Under the pieces are notes generated by a model. It did not search any database, was not told the DNA's origin, and saw nothing but the letters and a program-made list of their open reading frames with translations. A DNA stretch of 64,000 bases from Oscillospiraceae bacterium (GTDB lineage Bacteria > Bacillota > Clostridia > Oscillospirales > Ruminococcaceae), in assembly GCA_014799395.1 (NCBI GenBank), contig JAAVID010000013.1, forward strand, positions 1-64,000, in the 5' to 3' direction. Made by a program: the position numbers and the translations under genes. Shown piece by piece: positions 52,930-62,280 of the stretch. Numbering within the stretch: position 1 is the first letter of the stretch; the number at the start of each line of letters is the position of its first letter.

Positions 52930-54432
52930 ATGGGAAAATTTCAGACAGCGCCTATTTTCACGAACGGAATGGTTCTGCAAAGAAGCAGAAACATCTGCAT
53001 TTTCGGAACGGGCGACGAAGGCACGGAAATAATCGGCGAGCTCTGCGGGTTCCGCTCCACCTGCGTTGTAAAGGACGGCAAGTGGAAGATAGTGTTCCCG
53101 CCTATGGGAGCGTGCCGTTTTGTTATTTTAAAGCTCTACGACGCGGACAACGACTATGTTCTCCGCATTGAGAACGTGGCTATCGGCGAGGTATGGCTCG
53201 CGGGCGGACAATCGAATATGGAGTTTGAGCTCTGCAACTGCAAGGGCGGCAAGGAGGCTCTTGAAAACGACGACACCAAGGACGTCCGCTTCTATTATGT
53301 GCCCAAGAAGACCATTTACGACGACGACTACGAGGAAAGTATGCAGAACGCCAAGTGGGCGGATTTCTCCGACAAGGAGTCCGCGGCGCACTGGAGCGCG
53401 GTCGGCTACTATTTCGCGAAGGAAATGTCGCAGTATCTCGACGTTACCGTCGGCGTTATCGGCTGCAACTGGGGCGGCACCTCCGCTTCCTGCTGGATAC
53501 AGCGCGAATACGCGACCGGCGATACCAAGGTGTATTTCGACGATTACGACGCGGCTATCGAGGGCAAGGACGCAAGTCAGCTTATCGCGGATTACCGCGA
53601 ATACGAGAAATATCAGCAGGAATGGTGGAAAAAGAGCAGCGAGTACTATTCCTCCGAGGGCGAGCATACCTGGGAGGGCTGCCTCGAATACTGCGGCGAG
53701 GACAGATACCCCGGTCCCCCTGCGCCCTGCAACCCGACCTCGCCCGGCATTCTCTATGAGAGTATGGTATCGCGTGTGCTGCCGTATACGCTCGGCGGCG
53801 TTATCTGGTATCAGGGAGAGACCGACGAATCTCACCCCGACGCGTATTATACGCTTCTCACACAGCTTATCCGCAACTGGCGCGAGGCTTGGGGCGACGA
53901 CGAGATGCCGTTTATTATAGGACAGCTCCCGATGTACGCGGGCGGAAATCCCGACGGCGACAGCTGGAGCCGTATCCGCGAGGCGCAGATGCGCGTTTAC
54001 AACACTATCAAGAACACCGGTATAGTAGTGCTTCTCGACTGCGGAGAGCGCGACAATATCCACCCCGTCGACAAACAGCCCGTCGGTCACCGCTTTGCGA
54101 TGCAGGCGCTGGATATGGTCTACGGCGGCTGCGACGGAGCGTTTGCGCCGACGCTGAAGAGCGTTATCTGGCGCGGCGATATGGTAGAGCTCCAGTTCGC
54201 GAACGCGCGCGGCGGCTTTAAGGTAAAGGGCGAGCCGGAGGGCTTTGAGATGTGCGGCGAGGACGGCGTGTACATACCCGTTTACGCGGACGTTTCGGGC
54301 GAGCGCATTTTCCTTTCGGACGACTCGATAGAGCACCCGTGCGGAGTACGGTATCTGTGGAAGAATTACGCGGATATACACATTTTCAGCGGTTTCGGGC
54401 TGCCGCTCGCGCCGTTCAGGATCAAAAAGTGA
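52930..54432 (+). CDS. Sialate O-acetylesterase-like carbohydrate esterase
   Basis: 500 residues, no signal peptide. SASA-family SGNH motifs are LAGGQSNMEFEL (nucleophile Ser), NWGGTSASCW, GVIWYQGETD and the catalytic pair in DNIHPVDK. It removes O-acetyl groups from sialic acid or other acetylated glycans. The lack of a signal peptide suggests action on imported oligosaccharides. The start at 52930 follows AAAGGAG. First gene of an operon with an SDR, a thioesterase and rsmE. Confidence 0.9.
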   Translation: MGKFQTAPIFTNGMVLQRSRNICIFGTGDEGTEIIGELCGFRSTCVVKDGKWKIVFPPMGACRFVILKLYDADNDYVLRIENVAIGEVWLAGGQSNMEFELCNCKGGKEALENDDTKDVRFYYVPKKTIYDDDYEESMQNAKWADFSDKESAAHWSAVGYYFAKEMSQYLDVTVGVIGCNWGGTSASCWIQREYATGDTKVYFDDYDAAIEGKDASQLIADYREYEKYQQEWWKKSSEYYSSEGEHTWEGCLEYCGEDRYPGPPAPCNPTSPGILYESMVSRVLPYTLGGVIWYQGETDESHPDAYYTLLTQLIRNWREAWGDDEMPFIIGQLPMYAGGNPDGDSWSRIREAQMRVYNTIKNTGIVVLLDCGERDNIHPVDKQPVGHRFAMQALDMVYGGCDGAFAPTLKSVIWRGDMVELQFANARGGFKVKGEPEGFEMCGEDGVYIPVYADVSGERIFLSDDSIEHPCGVRYLWKNYADIHIFSGFGLPLAPFRIKK

Positions 54433-54441
54433 GGTAGGAGC

Positions 54442-55209
54442 ATGATAGCATTGGTAACGGGCGCAAGCTCGGGAATAGGGCGCGATATCGCGCGTTCACT
54501 CGCGCGCCGCGGGATAAACCTTATCATCACCGCGCGCCGCCGCGACAGGCTCATCGAGCTCAAAAACGAGCTTACGGAGCGCTACGGCGTAAAAGTAATG
54601 TGCATTTCGGCGGACTTGTCAAAGGAAAATCAGGTGCTCGCGCTTTACGAAAAGGTGCGCAAGTACGATATCGACATTCTGATAAACAACGCGGGCTATG
54701 GCGTTTTCGGCGGCTTCACCGAGACCGATCTCGAACGCGAGCTGGATATGCTGGACGTGAACGTAAAGGCGTTCCATATCCTGTTTAAGCTGTTTCTGCG
54801 CGATTTCAAGCGCCGCGACTGCGGGTATATCCTGAACACCTCGAGCGTTGCGGGATTTCTCCCCGGACCGTGGTTCTCGTCGTATTACGCGAGCAAAGGG
54901 TATATCGTCCGCATGACGCAGGCGGTCGCGGAGGAATTGAGAGCGGAGCGCAGTCACGTTCATGTGTCTATGCTTTGTCCGGGTCCCGTCGATACGGAGT
55001 TCAGCGAGACCGCGCGCGTGAAGTTCCTCTTCGGCGCGTATCCGAGCGAAAAACTCGCGGAGCACGCTGTAAGGGAAATGTTCGGCGGCAAACTGCTGAT
55101 AACGAACAACACCTGCTTAAAGGCGCTGCTCATGGCGGCAAAGCTCGTTCCCGATAAGGCTCTGGCTATCGGCGCGGGGATATTCCAGTCCAAGCGCAAG
55201 ACATTTTAA
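54442..55209 (+). CDS. Short-chain dehydrogenase/reductase
   Basis: A 255-residue SDR. Cofactor motif TGASSGIG, Arg-rich region ITARRRDRL suggesting NADP(H), NNAG at about residue 85, and the catalytic Ser-Tyr-Lys in NTSSVAG...YYASKG. The substrate is unknown. Start after GAGGTAGGAG, 9 bp from the esterase stop. The C-terminal tail ends in a helix with KLVPDKAL. Confidence 0.88.
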   Translation: MIALVTGASSGIGRDIARSLARRGINLIITARRRDRLIELKNELTERYGVKVMCISADLSKENQVLALYEKVRKYDIDILINNAGYGVFGGFTETDLERELDMLDVNVKAFHILFKLFLRDFKRRDCGYILNTSSVAGFLPGPWFSSYYASKGYIVRMTQAVAEELRAERSHVHVSMLCPGPVDTEFSETARVKFLFGAYPSEKLAEHAVREMFGGKLLITNNTCLKALLMAAKLVPDKALAIGAGIFQSKRKTF

Positions 55210-55220
55210 CGGAGGACGGA

Positions 55221-55658
55221 ATGGCGAACATCACCGAGATTACCGTCCGTTACGCCGAGACCGACTGTATGGGCGTAGTTCATCACGCGGTCTACCCCGT
55301 GTGGTTTGAGGTCGCAAGGACGGATTACATCAAGGCGGCGGGAATGAGCTACGCCGAAATGGAAAAAAAGGGCGTAATGCTCCCCGTAACGGGCATTTCC
55401 TGCCGTTACAGACTGCCCGCAAAGTATGACGACGTATTGCTTATCGAGGCGAGAATATCGCGGCTTACCCCCGCGCGTATCGAATTTGAGTACGCGGTCA
55501 CGCGCAAGGGCGAGAGCGAGGTGCTGACGACGGGCACGAGCTCGCACGGGTTCGTGGATTCGCAGACCTTTCACCCGCTGAATTTCAAAAAGGCGATGCC
55601 CGAGTTTTACGAGCTTATGGAAAAGCGGGCGGAGCTGGATAAACAGGTGGCATTATGA
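55221..55658 (+). CDS. Acyl-CoA thioesterase, YbgC/4HBT family
   Basis: A 145-residue hot-dog thioesterase. The N-terminal signature RYAETDCMGVVHHAVYPVWFE carries the catalytic Asp and His residues of the YbgC/4-hydroxybenzoyl-CoA class. It would release CoA from short acyl chains. Start after CGGAGG. It overlaps rsmE by four bases. Confidence 0.88.
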   Translation: MANITEITVRYAETDCMGVVHHAVYPVWFEVARTDYIKAAGMSYAEMEKKGVMLPVTGISCRYRLPAKYDDVLLIEARISRLTPARIEFEYAVTRKGESEVLTTGTSSHGFVDSQTFHPLNFKKAMPEFYELMEKRAELDKQVAL

Positions 55659-56395
55659 CGGAGCGCTGGAGATATCCGAGGTTTTTTACGGATAACATAT
55701 CCGATGATACCGCGGTAGTAAGCGGCGAGGACGTAAAGCACATCACGTCCGTGCTGAGAATGAGAAAGGGCAGCCCCGCCGTGCTTTGCGACGGTCGGCG
55801 CACCGATTATCTCGCCGAGCTCGACGAGGTCACGGGAGACTGCTGTACGTTCAGGGTGCTGGAAAAAAGCGCCAACGAAGCCGAGCCGAGCATTTATCTG
55901 CGGCTGTTTCAGGCAATGCCTAAGAGCGATAAAATGGAGTTTATCGTTCAAAAGGCGGTGGAATGCGGCGCGGCGGAAATAATTCCGATCTTTACCAAAC
56001 GCTGTGTTTCAAGACCGGACGAAAAGCAAATTGCGAAAAAGCTGCCGAGGTACCAAAAGATAGCGATTGAAGCGGCAAAACAGTGCGGACGCGGGATTAT
56101 ACCGACTGTAAAAAAAGCGGTAGAATTTACCGATTTGAAAAATTTTATTTCCACCGAAAATACGGGAATAATGTTTTATGAGTGCTCCGACGTTCCGCTG
56201 AAAAACGCGGTGAGCGAATTTCGGAAAAATGTTGACATCGTTATCGGAAGCGAGGGAGGATTCGAGCCCGCCGAAGCGGAGGAGCTTCAAAGACTCGGAT
56301 TCGCGGCGGTATCGCTCGGAAAGCGTATCCTGCGCTGCGAGACCGCACCGATAGCGGCTATCTCGATTTTGATGAATATGACAGGAAATATGTAG
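55655..56395 (+). CDS. rsmE: 16S rRNA m3U1498 methyltransferase
   Basis: 246 residues. An N-terminal PUA-like domain with SGEDVKHITSVLRMRKG is followed by a SPOUT methyltransferase domain. The trefoil-knot motifs are IVIGSEGGFEPAEAEEL and VSLGKRILRCETAPIAA. It methylates U1498 of 16S rRNA. ATGA overlap with the thioesterase gene. Downstream to 56432 no terminator with a U-run is evident. Confidence 0.93.
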   Translation: MTERWRYPRFFTDNISDDTAVVSGEDVKHITSVLRMRKGSPAVLCDGRRTDYLAELDEVTGDCCTFRVLEKSANEAEPSIYLRLFQAMPKSDKMEFIVQKAVECGAAEIIPIFTKRCVSRPDEKQIAKKLPRYQKIAIEAAKQCGRGIIPTVKKAVEFTDLKNFISTENTGIMFYECSDVPLKNAVSEFRKNVDIVIGSEGGFEPAEAEELQRLGFAAVSLGKRILRCETAPIAAISILMNMTGNM

Positions 56396-56432
56396 TCCGT
56401 TTGGTGAATATTACCAAAATTTTCGCCGACAC

Positions 56433-56461
56433 TTGCAAATTATTTGAAATAGGTATATAAT
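56433..56461 (+). promoter_or_regulatory. Promoter for the small acidic membrane protein
   Basis: -35 TTGCAA (56433-56438), 17-bp spacer, -10 TATAAT (56456-56461). Confidence 0.65.
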
Positions 56462-56514
56462 AGATGTACAGGAACGGGAACCGTCGGTTTCCGCAAGGTT
56501 AAGGAGGAATAGCT

Positions 56515-56823
56515 ATGAAGGCTTTAGGTATTTTTATGATGGGCGCGCTGGCGGTCGCGGGTGGTGTTGCCGCCGCGACATATATCACCAAGAAGAAGCT
56601 CGAAAAGGAAAACGAAGAGAACTACTACGATGATTGGGACAGCGACGACATCGACGACGATTGGGATTTCGACTTTGACGAGGATATGGACGTCGAGGAC
56701 GAGCCGTCGCTCGCAAAGGCTGTCGCGGACGCGGTTCCCGAGAGCAGCGCGGAGGCTTCGCCGTTTTCGAGCAGCGATATTTTCTCCGAGGAGACCGACG
56801 AGGATTCCGAAGAGGAGCTTTGA
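56515..56823 (+). CDS. Small membrane-anchored acidic protein
   Basis: 102 residues. One N-terminal hydrophobic helix (about 4-24) followed by a short basic KKKLEKE turn, and then a long Asp/Glu/Ser tail (DDWDSDDIDDDWDFDFDED region). Predicted anchored with the acidic part in the cytoplasm by the positive-inside rule. No family recognised. Start after AAGGAGG, own promoter and terminator. Confidence 0.7.
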   Translation: MKALGIFMMGALAVAGGVAAATYITKKKLEKENEENYYDDWDSDDIDDDWDFDFDEDMDVEDEPSLAKAVADAVPESSAEASPFSSSDIFSEETDEDSEEEL

Positions 56824-56835
56824 TCGACCGAGTTT

Positions 56836-56862
56836 AAAAACCCCGTTTGTACGGGGTTTTTG
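56836..56862 (+). terminator. Rho-independent terminator
   Basis: AAAAACCCCG-TTTGTA-CGGGGTTTTTG, just after the acidic protein. Confidence 0.85.
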
Positions 56863-56945
56863 TTTTTGGCTTAATATAGCCATTCGCGTTTTATGTCCTA
56901 TACTTTTCGGCGAATATCTGATATAATATACCCGAGGTGATAAAT

Positions 56946-57464
56946 ATGGATACGGTAAAAATCGGTAAATTTCTCGCGGAACTGCGTCACGAACGGGAGC
57001 TTACCCAAGAACAGCTTGCGGAAAAGCTCGGCACTTCCAACAAAACTATTTCGCGCTGGGAAAACGGAAACTATATGCCGCCCGTGGAAATGCTTATGGA
57101 GCTCTCGGCGTTCTACGGGGTGAGCATAAATGAAATATTGAGCGGAAAGCGGCTTGACGATAACGAAGCGCAGTCCGCAGCCGAGGAAAATCTCAAGTCC
57201 GTATTGTCTGACAGCTCGTTCTCGCTGGAGGACAGAAAACGTTATTTTACCAGGAAGTGGAAAAGGGAGCATTGGTATTCGTTTGTGATCCCGGCGCTTA
57301 TAGCGATAACCGTGATAATGACCTCGGCGCTGCTTGATCAGCCTGTCGGGGTATTTCTTGGCTGTCTGATACCTTTTCCCGCGCGGATAGTCGGCTACAA
57401 CGTGATGATGGCGTATGTCGAGCGCAACGCCTTTGACGGAAAAGGCAATGATAAAAAATCTTAA
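56946..57464 (+). CDS. XRE-type HTH regulator with membrane helices
   Basis: 172 residues. The N-terminal XRE helix-turn-helix is LRHERELTQEQLAEKLGTSN then KTISRWENGNYMPPV. After a linker there is a basic stretch (KRYFTRKWKREH) and two hydrophobic segments, so the C-terminal half is membrane-bound. Such proteins may sense an envelope signal or autoregulate. The start at 56946 follows GAGGTG; a GTG three codons upstream overlaps it. Confidence 0.82.
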   Translation: MDTVKIGKFLAELRHERELTQEQLAEKLGTSNKTISRWENGNYMPPVEMLMELSAFYGVSINEILSGKRLDDNEAQSAAEENLKSVLSDSSFSLEDRKRYFTRKWKREHWYSFVIPALIAITVIMTSALLDQPVGVFLGCLIPFPARIVGYNVMMAYVERNAFDGKGNDKKS

Positions 57465-57470
57465 AACCCC

Positions 57471-57499
57471 TTGAAAAATCCGTCGGTATATGTTATAAT
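57471..57499 (+). promoter_or_regulatory. Promoter for the SCIFF locus
   Basis: -35 TTGAAA (57471-57476), 17-bp spacer, -10 TATAAT (57494-57499), about 45 bp before scfA. Confidence 0.7.
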
Positions 57500-57543
57500 A
57501 GGAGAAGCGGTTATCGCAATACATATTGAAAGAGGTGTTCCCA

Positions 57544-57687
57544 TTGAAGCATGTTGTAACTATCAATAAGGCTAACCTGAAGGCGAGCGCGGAAAAGGGC
57601 GGCTGCGGCAAGTGCCAGAGCTCCTGCCAGTCCGCTTGCAAGACCTCCTGCACTGTTGCTAATCAGAAGTGCGAGTCGGTTAAGTAA
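57544..57687 (+). CDS. scfA: SCIFF precursor peptide (six Cys in forty-five)
   Basis: 47 residues with a TTG start after AGAGGTG. The leader is MKHVVTINKANLKASAEK, followed by GGCGKCQSSC and QSACKTSC, then QKC near the end: six Cys in total, in the near-invariant SCIFF spacing. It is a ribosomally made peptide modified by the maturase encoded downstream with Cys-to-Thr thioether links. SCIFF is nearly universal in Clostridia, and its biological role is unsettled. Confidence 0.93.
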   Translation: MKHVVTINKANLKASAEKGGCGKCQSSCQSACKTSCTVANQKCESVK

Positions 57688-57704
57688 ATACGTCGAGTTT
57701 CTTT

Positions 57705-57733
57705 GCGTTTCCCCGCCGAAGGCGGGGAAACGC
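57705..57733 (+). terminator. Strong hairpin between scfA and its maturase gene
   Basis: Perfect 13-bp stem GCGTTTCCCCGCC/GGCGGGGAAACGC, loop GAA, not followed by a U-run. It probably stabilises the short scfA mRNA or lowers read-through into scfB. A weaker GGGCG/CGCCC hairpin then TATTATTTTG lies at 57755-57780. Confidence 0.65.
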
Positions 57734-57794
57734 GGAAGATGTATGAATTGGGGCGGGTTCTCTCGCCCTATTATTTTGATTTATTGAGGTTGTT

Positions 57795-59153
57795 ATGGTT
57801 CATAAGTTTAAACAGTTGGGATATAATATAGTACTTGACGCGGACAGCAACGGCGTTCACGTTTTCGATGACTGCGCGTTTGATATGCTCGACCACATCT
57901 CCGCTCCGATGACGGAGGAAATGCCCGCGGAGCTGCCCGAAAAGCTCTCCGCCTACCCTGCCGAGGACGTTCGCGAGACATACAAAGAATTATACTCTTT
58001 GTATAAAGAGGGCTCTTTATTCGCAGATGACGATTACCGGAAATACTCCGAGACAATGGTGAAAAGCCCCGTTAAGTCGATGTGCCTGAACGTCGCGCAC
58101 GACTGCAATCTGCGGTGCGAGTACTGCTTCGCGCAGACGGGCGATTTCGGCGGCGAGCGCTGCATAATGTCTCCCGAAACGGGAAAAAAGGCTATCGACT
58201 TTCTTATCGAGAAGTCGGCGAACCGCGAGAATATCGAGCTGGATTTCTTCGGCGGAGAGCCGCTTATGGCTTGGGATACCGTGGTCGAGACCGTGAACTA
58301 CGCGCGTTCGATCGAGAAACAGCACAACAAGAATTTCCGCTTTACTATCACGACTAACGGCGTTCTTCTTGACGATGAGAAGATCGACTACATAAACCGC
58401 GAAATGGTGAACGTCGTGCTGTCGCTGGACGGACGGCGCGAGACTACCGACCGTATCCGCAAAACGCTCAACGGAAAGAGCGCGTATGACGTTATCGTGC
58501 CGAAGTTTCAAAAGCTCGTGGAGGAGCGCGGCGATAAAGATTACTATGTTCGGGCGACTTTTACGAAATACAATCTCGACTTTACGGAGGACGTGCTGCA
58601 TTTGCGCGAGCTGGGATTTGAACAGCTCTCCGCGGAGCCCGTCGTTACCGATGAAAAGGAGCCGTATGCGCTCACCGAGGCGGACCTGCCGCGCATTTTC
58701 GAGGAGTACGACCGCCTGTGCGAGGTAATGGCGAACCGCACCGAGAAGAAGTTCAATTTTTTCCATTTTATGGTAGACCTTGACCAAGGACCGTGCGCGA
58801 TAAAGAGACTGCGCGGGTGCGGGTGCGGAAACGATTACGTCGCCGTTGATCCGCACGGGGATATTTACCCGTGTCACCAGTTTGTGGGAATAGACGATTG
58901 GAAAATGGGCAACCTAAACGACGGCACGTTCAACGATGAGATCAAGACCTATTTCGCGAAAACGCACCTCTACTCCAAGGGCGGCTGTGCGGATTGCTGG
59001 GCGAAGTTTTATTGCTCGGGCGGGTGTAACGCGAATTCGTTTATTTATGAGGGCGATTGCCGTAAGCCGCATAAGCTCTCGTGCGAGCTGCAAAGGAAGC
59101 GGCTTGAGTGCGCGTTGGCGTTGGCTGTGGATAAGGTGATCAAGCAAAGATAA
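57795..59153 (+). CDS. scfB: SCIFF thioether-forming radical SAM maturase
   Basis: A 452-residue radical SAM enzyme. The N-terminal RRE-like region is followed by the cluster motif CNLRCEYCFAQ. The C-terminal SPASM part has Cys-rich segments including RGCGCGNDY, YPCHQF, CADCWAKFYCSGGC and KLSCE for two auxiliary clusters. It joins Cys of ScfA to Thr alpha-carbons by thioether bonds. Same strand as scfA, 107 bp away. Confidence 0.95.
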   Translation: MVHKFKQLGYNIVLDADSNGVHVFDDCAFDMLDHISAPMTEEMPAELPEKLSAYPAEDVRETYKELYSLYKEGSLFADDDYRKYSETMVKSPVKSMCLNVAHDCNLRCEYCFAQTGDFGGERCIMSPETGKKAIDFLIEKSANRENIELDFFGGEPLMAWDTVVETVNYARSIEKQHNKNFRFTITTNGVLLDDEKIDYINREMVNVVLSLDGRRETTDRIRKTLNGKSAYDVIVPKFQKLVEERGDKDYYVRATFTKYNLDFTEDVLHLRELGFEQLSAEPVVTDEKEPYALTEADLPRIFEEYDRLCEVMANRTEKKFNFFHFMVDLDQGPCAIKRLRGCGCGNDYVAVDPHGDIYPCHQFVGIDDWKMGNLNDGTFNDEIKTYFAKTHLYSKGGCADCWAKFYCSGGCNANSFIYEGDCRKPHKLSCELQRKRLECALALAVDKVIKQR

Positions 59154-59307
59154 ATGCCGCGAGCGGTTCGGCTGCTTGATGCCGTAAAACATCATTACGT
59201 TTTAATTATTTATTCAAAATAACTTCACGCATTATTCACAATCGGGATTTATAATTTGTACATAACAGAAATTAAACAGAACGGTCTGTTTTTTAGGAGG
59301 AATTATT

Positions 59308-60648
59308 ATGAATGACTTTAACGAATTTGACAATGTACAGAAATTTTCCACCGAGAATACACAAGTACAGGCAGCGCCCGTACAGCCCGTCCGCCCCGCG
59401 AAAAAGCACAAGGGCGCTACCGTTAAGGTAATGGCGCTGATAGCGGCGGTCGCTGTTGTCGGCGGCGGCGCGGGATTCGGCGGCGCGTATATCGCGGGCA
59501 AGTCCATGAACTCGGCTGTCGTTTCGAACGGCAATGACCACGTCAACTCAAGCAACCACATCTCCCCCGTAAACTCGGACAATACCAACTCGACTCCCAC
59601 GCTGAATGAGCTTCAGCAGAATGTCGTCGGCGTTACCCCAAACCACAACGTCAGCGATGATGTCGAGTACAACTCCGACGGAACATATATGTATACCAGA
59701 GATCTGGTAAAGGCTGTTCAGGACAGTATCGTATACATTGAGGTGTTCGTAAACTCGCGCGGCAAGAAAACGCTTTACGGCTCGGCGAGCGGTATCATCA
59801 TCTCCAAGGACGGTTATATTGTGACCAATCACCATGTTGTCGAGGACGTCGATTCGTTTACCGTAAAGGTCAACAACACCGACCCGAAAACGGGTATCTC
59901 CGAATCCGAGACCTATGACGCAGAGCTTATCGGCGCCGACGAGGACACCGATCTCGCGGTGCTGAAGATCAATGCAAGCGACCTCCCCGCGGCAGTTCTC
60001 GGAGACTCCAACCAGCTCCACCTCGGCGACGACGTTATCGCGATAGGCAACCCTCTCGGGCTTGAGACCTCCATCTCCAAGGGCGTTGTTTCGGGTCTTA
60101 ACAGACAGATCTCCGACAGCGCGCGCGGTTTGTCCTCTATCCAGACCGACGCGGGTATCAACAGCGGCAACTCGGGCGGCGCGCTCTTCAATATGTACGG
60201 CGAGGTCGTTGGCGTGGTGAACTCCAAGTATGTATATGATTACGCGGAGAGCCTCGGCTTTGCTATCACCATTAACGAGGCGCGCGACGTTATTGACGAC
60301 CTGATAACAAAGGGCTATGTTTCGGGACGCGCGGTGCTCGGCATATCCTACAATGCTATCAACGAGTACACGGCTTCGTTCAGAGGAATGACGGCGGGTC
60401 TGCTCGTAGCGGAGATAAACCGGGATATGGCGGTTGCCAAGAGCGGTCTTGTTGTCGGCGATACGATAATCGAGATAGACGGCGAATACGTCTTTGACGA
60501 CGACGGCACCACGACCACTATCAGCGAGATACTCGCGGGCAAAAAGCCCGGTGAAACTATCACCGTTACGGTCGCAAGAGCGGACTCCCTCGGCAGAGTA
60601 AAAAAGATAGATATTGAGATCGAGCTTTCCGAATACGTCGGCAACTGA
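59308..60648 (+). CDS. HtrA/DegP-like trypsin-type serine protease
   Basis: 446 residues. An N-terminal cytoplasmic part of about 40 residues is followed by one hydrophobic anchor (about 43-65), then an Asn/Ser linker. The protease domain has His in TNHHVVED, Asp in EDTDLAVLKI and Ser in NSGNSGGAL. A C-terminal PDZ domain begins near SGRAVLGISYNAI with GLLVAEINRDMA. It is a membrane-anchored quality-control protease. Start after TTAGGAGG. Confidence 0.92.
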   Translation: MNDFNEFDNVQKFSTENTQVQAAPVQPVRPAKKHKGATVKVMALIAAVAVVGGGAGFGGAYIAGKSMNSAVVSNGNDHVNSSNHISPVNSDNTNSTPTLNELQQNVVGVTPNHNVSDDVEYNSDGTYMYTRDLVKAVQDSIVYIEVFVNSRGKKTLYGSASGIIISKDGYIVTNHHVVEDVDSFTVKVNNTDPKTGISESETYDAELIGADEDTDLAVLKINASDLPAAVLGDSNQLHLGDDVIAIGNPLGLETSISKGVVSGLNRQISDSARGLSSIQTDAGINSGNSGGALFNMYGEVVGVVNSKYVYDYAESLGFAITINEARDVIDDLITKGYVSGRAVLGISYNAINEYTASFRGMTAGLLVAEINRDMAVAKSGLVVGDTIIEIDGEYVFDDDGTTTTISEILAGKKPGETITVTVARADSLGRVKKIDIEIELSEYVGN

Positions 60649-60670
60649 TGTAGAACTAAAAGATAAAATA

Positions 60671-60702
60671 AAACTCGGCAGCCAAACCTGCCGAGTTTTT
60701 GT
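60671..60702. terminator. Bidirectional terminator
   Basis: AAACTCGGCAG-CCAAAC-CTGCCGAGTTTTTG between the convergent HtrA and aminotransferase genes; the other strand ends in TTTATTTTAT. Confidence 0.85.
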
Positions 60703-60718
60703 TATATCCGAAAATATT

Positions 60719-61999
60719 TTACTTCTCCGCAAGCAGTTTTTCAACGCTTGCCAGCTTAACGCAAATGCAGAACAATACCATAGCCTGGAGCAGTTCTCCG
60801 ACGGAGGGATAAGTCGGCGCGATTCTGATGTTGCTGTCGTTGGGATCCTTTCCGTAAGGGAACGTTGCGCCCGCGCCCGTCAGCACTACGCCGCCCTCCT
60901 TCGCGAGAGCTACGATACGCTTCGCGCAGCCGGGGAGGGAATCGAACGAGATGAAATAGCCGCCCTTGGGGGTAGTCCACTTGCCTATTCCGAGCGGACC
61001 TATCTCCTTTTCGAGACTGTACAGCACTACCTCGAACTTCGGGTAGATTATCGCCGCGTGATGGCGCATATGCTCGGTAACGCCCTCGAAATTCTTGAAA
61101 TACTTCGCGTGGCGGAGCTGATTGAGCTTATCAAATCCGATAGTCTGGAACGCCATTTGCGTCTTTATAAAGTCGATATTGTCCTTAGACGCGCAGATGA
61201 CCGCGAGACCGCCGCCCGGGAACGAGATCTTGGATGTCGACGAGAACTCGAAAACCATATTCGGATTGCCCGCCTTTTTGCACTCCTCGATAATATTGAG
61301 AAGATGATCGTGCTCGTTGGTGAGATGGTGAACGCAGTACGCGTTATCCCAGAAAATACGAAAATCCTTAGCCGCGGGCTTGAGGTTCGCGAAACGGCGG
61401 ACTACCTCGTCGGAGTATGTAATGCCCGTGGGGTTGGAGTACATCGGCACGCACCAGATACCCTTGATAGACTCATCGGAAGCGGCAAGGCGCTCTACCT
61501 CGTCCATATCGGGACCGTCAGCCTTGTAAGGCACGGTTATCATCTCGATACCCAGCGCCTCGCACATAGCGAAGTGTCTGTCATATCCGGGCGCGGGACA
61601 AAGGAATTTTACGCTGTCGTACTTGCACCACGGCTTTTCGCTACCGAGAACGCCGAGCTGCATAGCGCGGATTATCGTATCGTACATCATCTGGAGGCTG
61701 GAGTTGCCGCCGACGATGACCTCGTCGGGTCCCACGCCGAGCATTTCCATAAACAGCTCCTTAGCCTCGGGGATACCGTCGAGCACACCGTATGAACGGC
61801 AGTCCGCGCCGCTCTTGGATTTATAGTCGCCGTCGAGACAGTGAAGCAGCATATTTATAGACAGATCAAGCTGCTCGGGAGCGGGAACGCCCCGCGCCAT
61901 AGTCAGGTTAAGACCCTTTTTCTTGAACTCCTCGAACTGCTCCTCAAGCGCCGCCTTTTCGGCAGTCAGCTCATCCTTGTTCATTTCCGTGTAAAGCAT
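60719..61999 (-). CDS. PLP-dependent aminotransferase (Aminotran_MocR type)
   Basis: 426 residues. The N-terminal part has LTMARGVPAPEQLDLS. The active site includes NPTG in MYSNPTGITY, FWDNAYCVHHL, and the PLP Lys in FSSTSKISFPGGG. It matches the class I aminotransferase group often called Aminotran_MocR/aspartate aminotransferase-like. A helix-turn-helix domain is absent, so it is an enzyme and not a MocR regulator. The ATG at 61999 follows AAAGGAAAG. Confidence 0.85.
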   Translation of the reverse strand: MLYTEMNKDELTAEKAALEEQFEEFKKKGLNLTMARGVPAPEQLDLSINMLLHCLDGDYKSKSGADCRSYGVLDGIPEAKELFMEMLGVGPDEVIVGGNSSLQMMYDTIIRAMQLGVLGSEKPWCKYDSVKFLCPAPGYDRHFAMCEALGIEMITVPYKADGPDMDEVERLAASDESIKGIWCVPMYSNPTGITYSDEVVRRFANLKPAAKDFRIFWDNAYCVHHLTNEHDHLLNIIEECKKAGNPNMVFEFSSTSKISFPGGGLAVICASKDNIDFIKTQMAFQTIGFDKLNQLRHAKYFKNFEGVTEHMRHHAAIIYPKFEVVLYSLEKEIGPLGIGKWTTPKGGYFISFDSLPGCAKRIVALAKEGGVVLTGAGATFPYGKDPNDSNIRIAPTYPSVGELLQAMVLFCICVKLASVEKLLAEK

Positions 62000-62066
62000 A
62001 ATCAAACTTTCCTTTCCGAAAAATATATTTTATAATTGTAATAAGCTATCTGAAAGCACCTTTACT

Positions 62067-62095
62067 ATTATAGCATACCTTACGAATTTTTGCAA
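62067..62095 (-). promoter_or_regulatory. Promoter for the aminotransferase
   Basis: Minus strand: -35 TTGCAA (62090-62095), 17-bp spacer, -10 TATAAT (62067-62072). 62096-62204 is AT-rich with no gene seen. Confidence 0.7.
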
Positions 62096-62204
62096 GTGAT
62101 TTTTGAAATTCCTGCAAAAAATTGTCGGAAACGGCAAAAAAGGCTTAAAAACTTACGGTTTTTTGCGGAGTTTGGCGATAAAACATTTACTATTGGCGCG
62201 CTCA

Positions 62205-62261
62205 AAACAAAAAGTGTTCCCGCAGCAAGCCTGCCGATACGGAAGCCGCGGAAACACTTAA
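62205..62261 (-). terminator. Terminator of the response-regulator gene
   Basis: AAGTGTTCCCGC (62212-62223) pairs with GCGGAAACACTT (62248-62259) with one mismatch. On the minus strand it is followed by TTTTTGTTTTG. Confidence 0.75.
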
Positions 62262-62280
62262 TTATTGCGGAATAACGCCG

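Noticed and set aside
60719..61999. MocR-type transcription regulator
   Set aside because: The name of the aminotransferase family is misleading; there is no N-terminal GntR-like DNA-binding domain.
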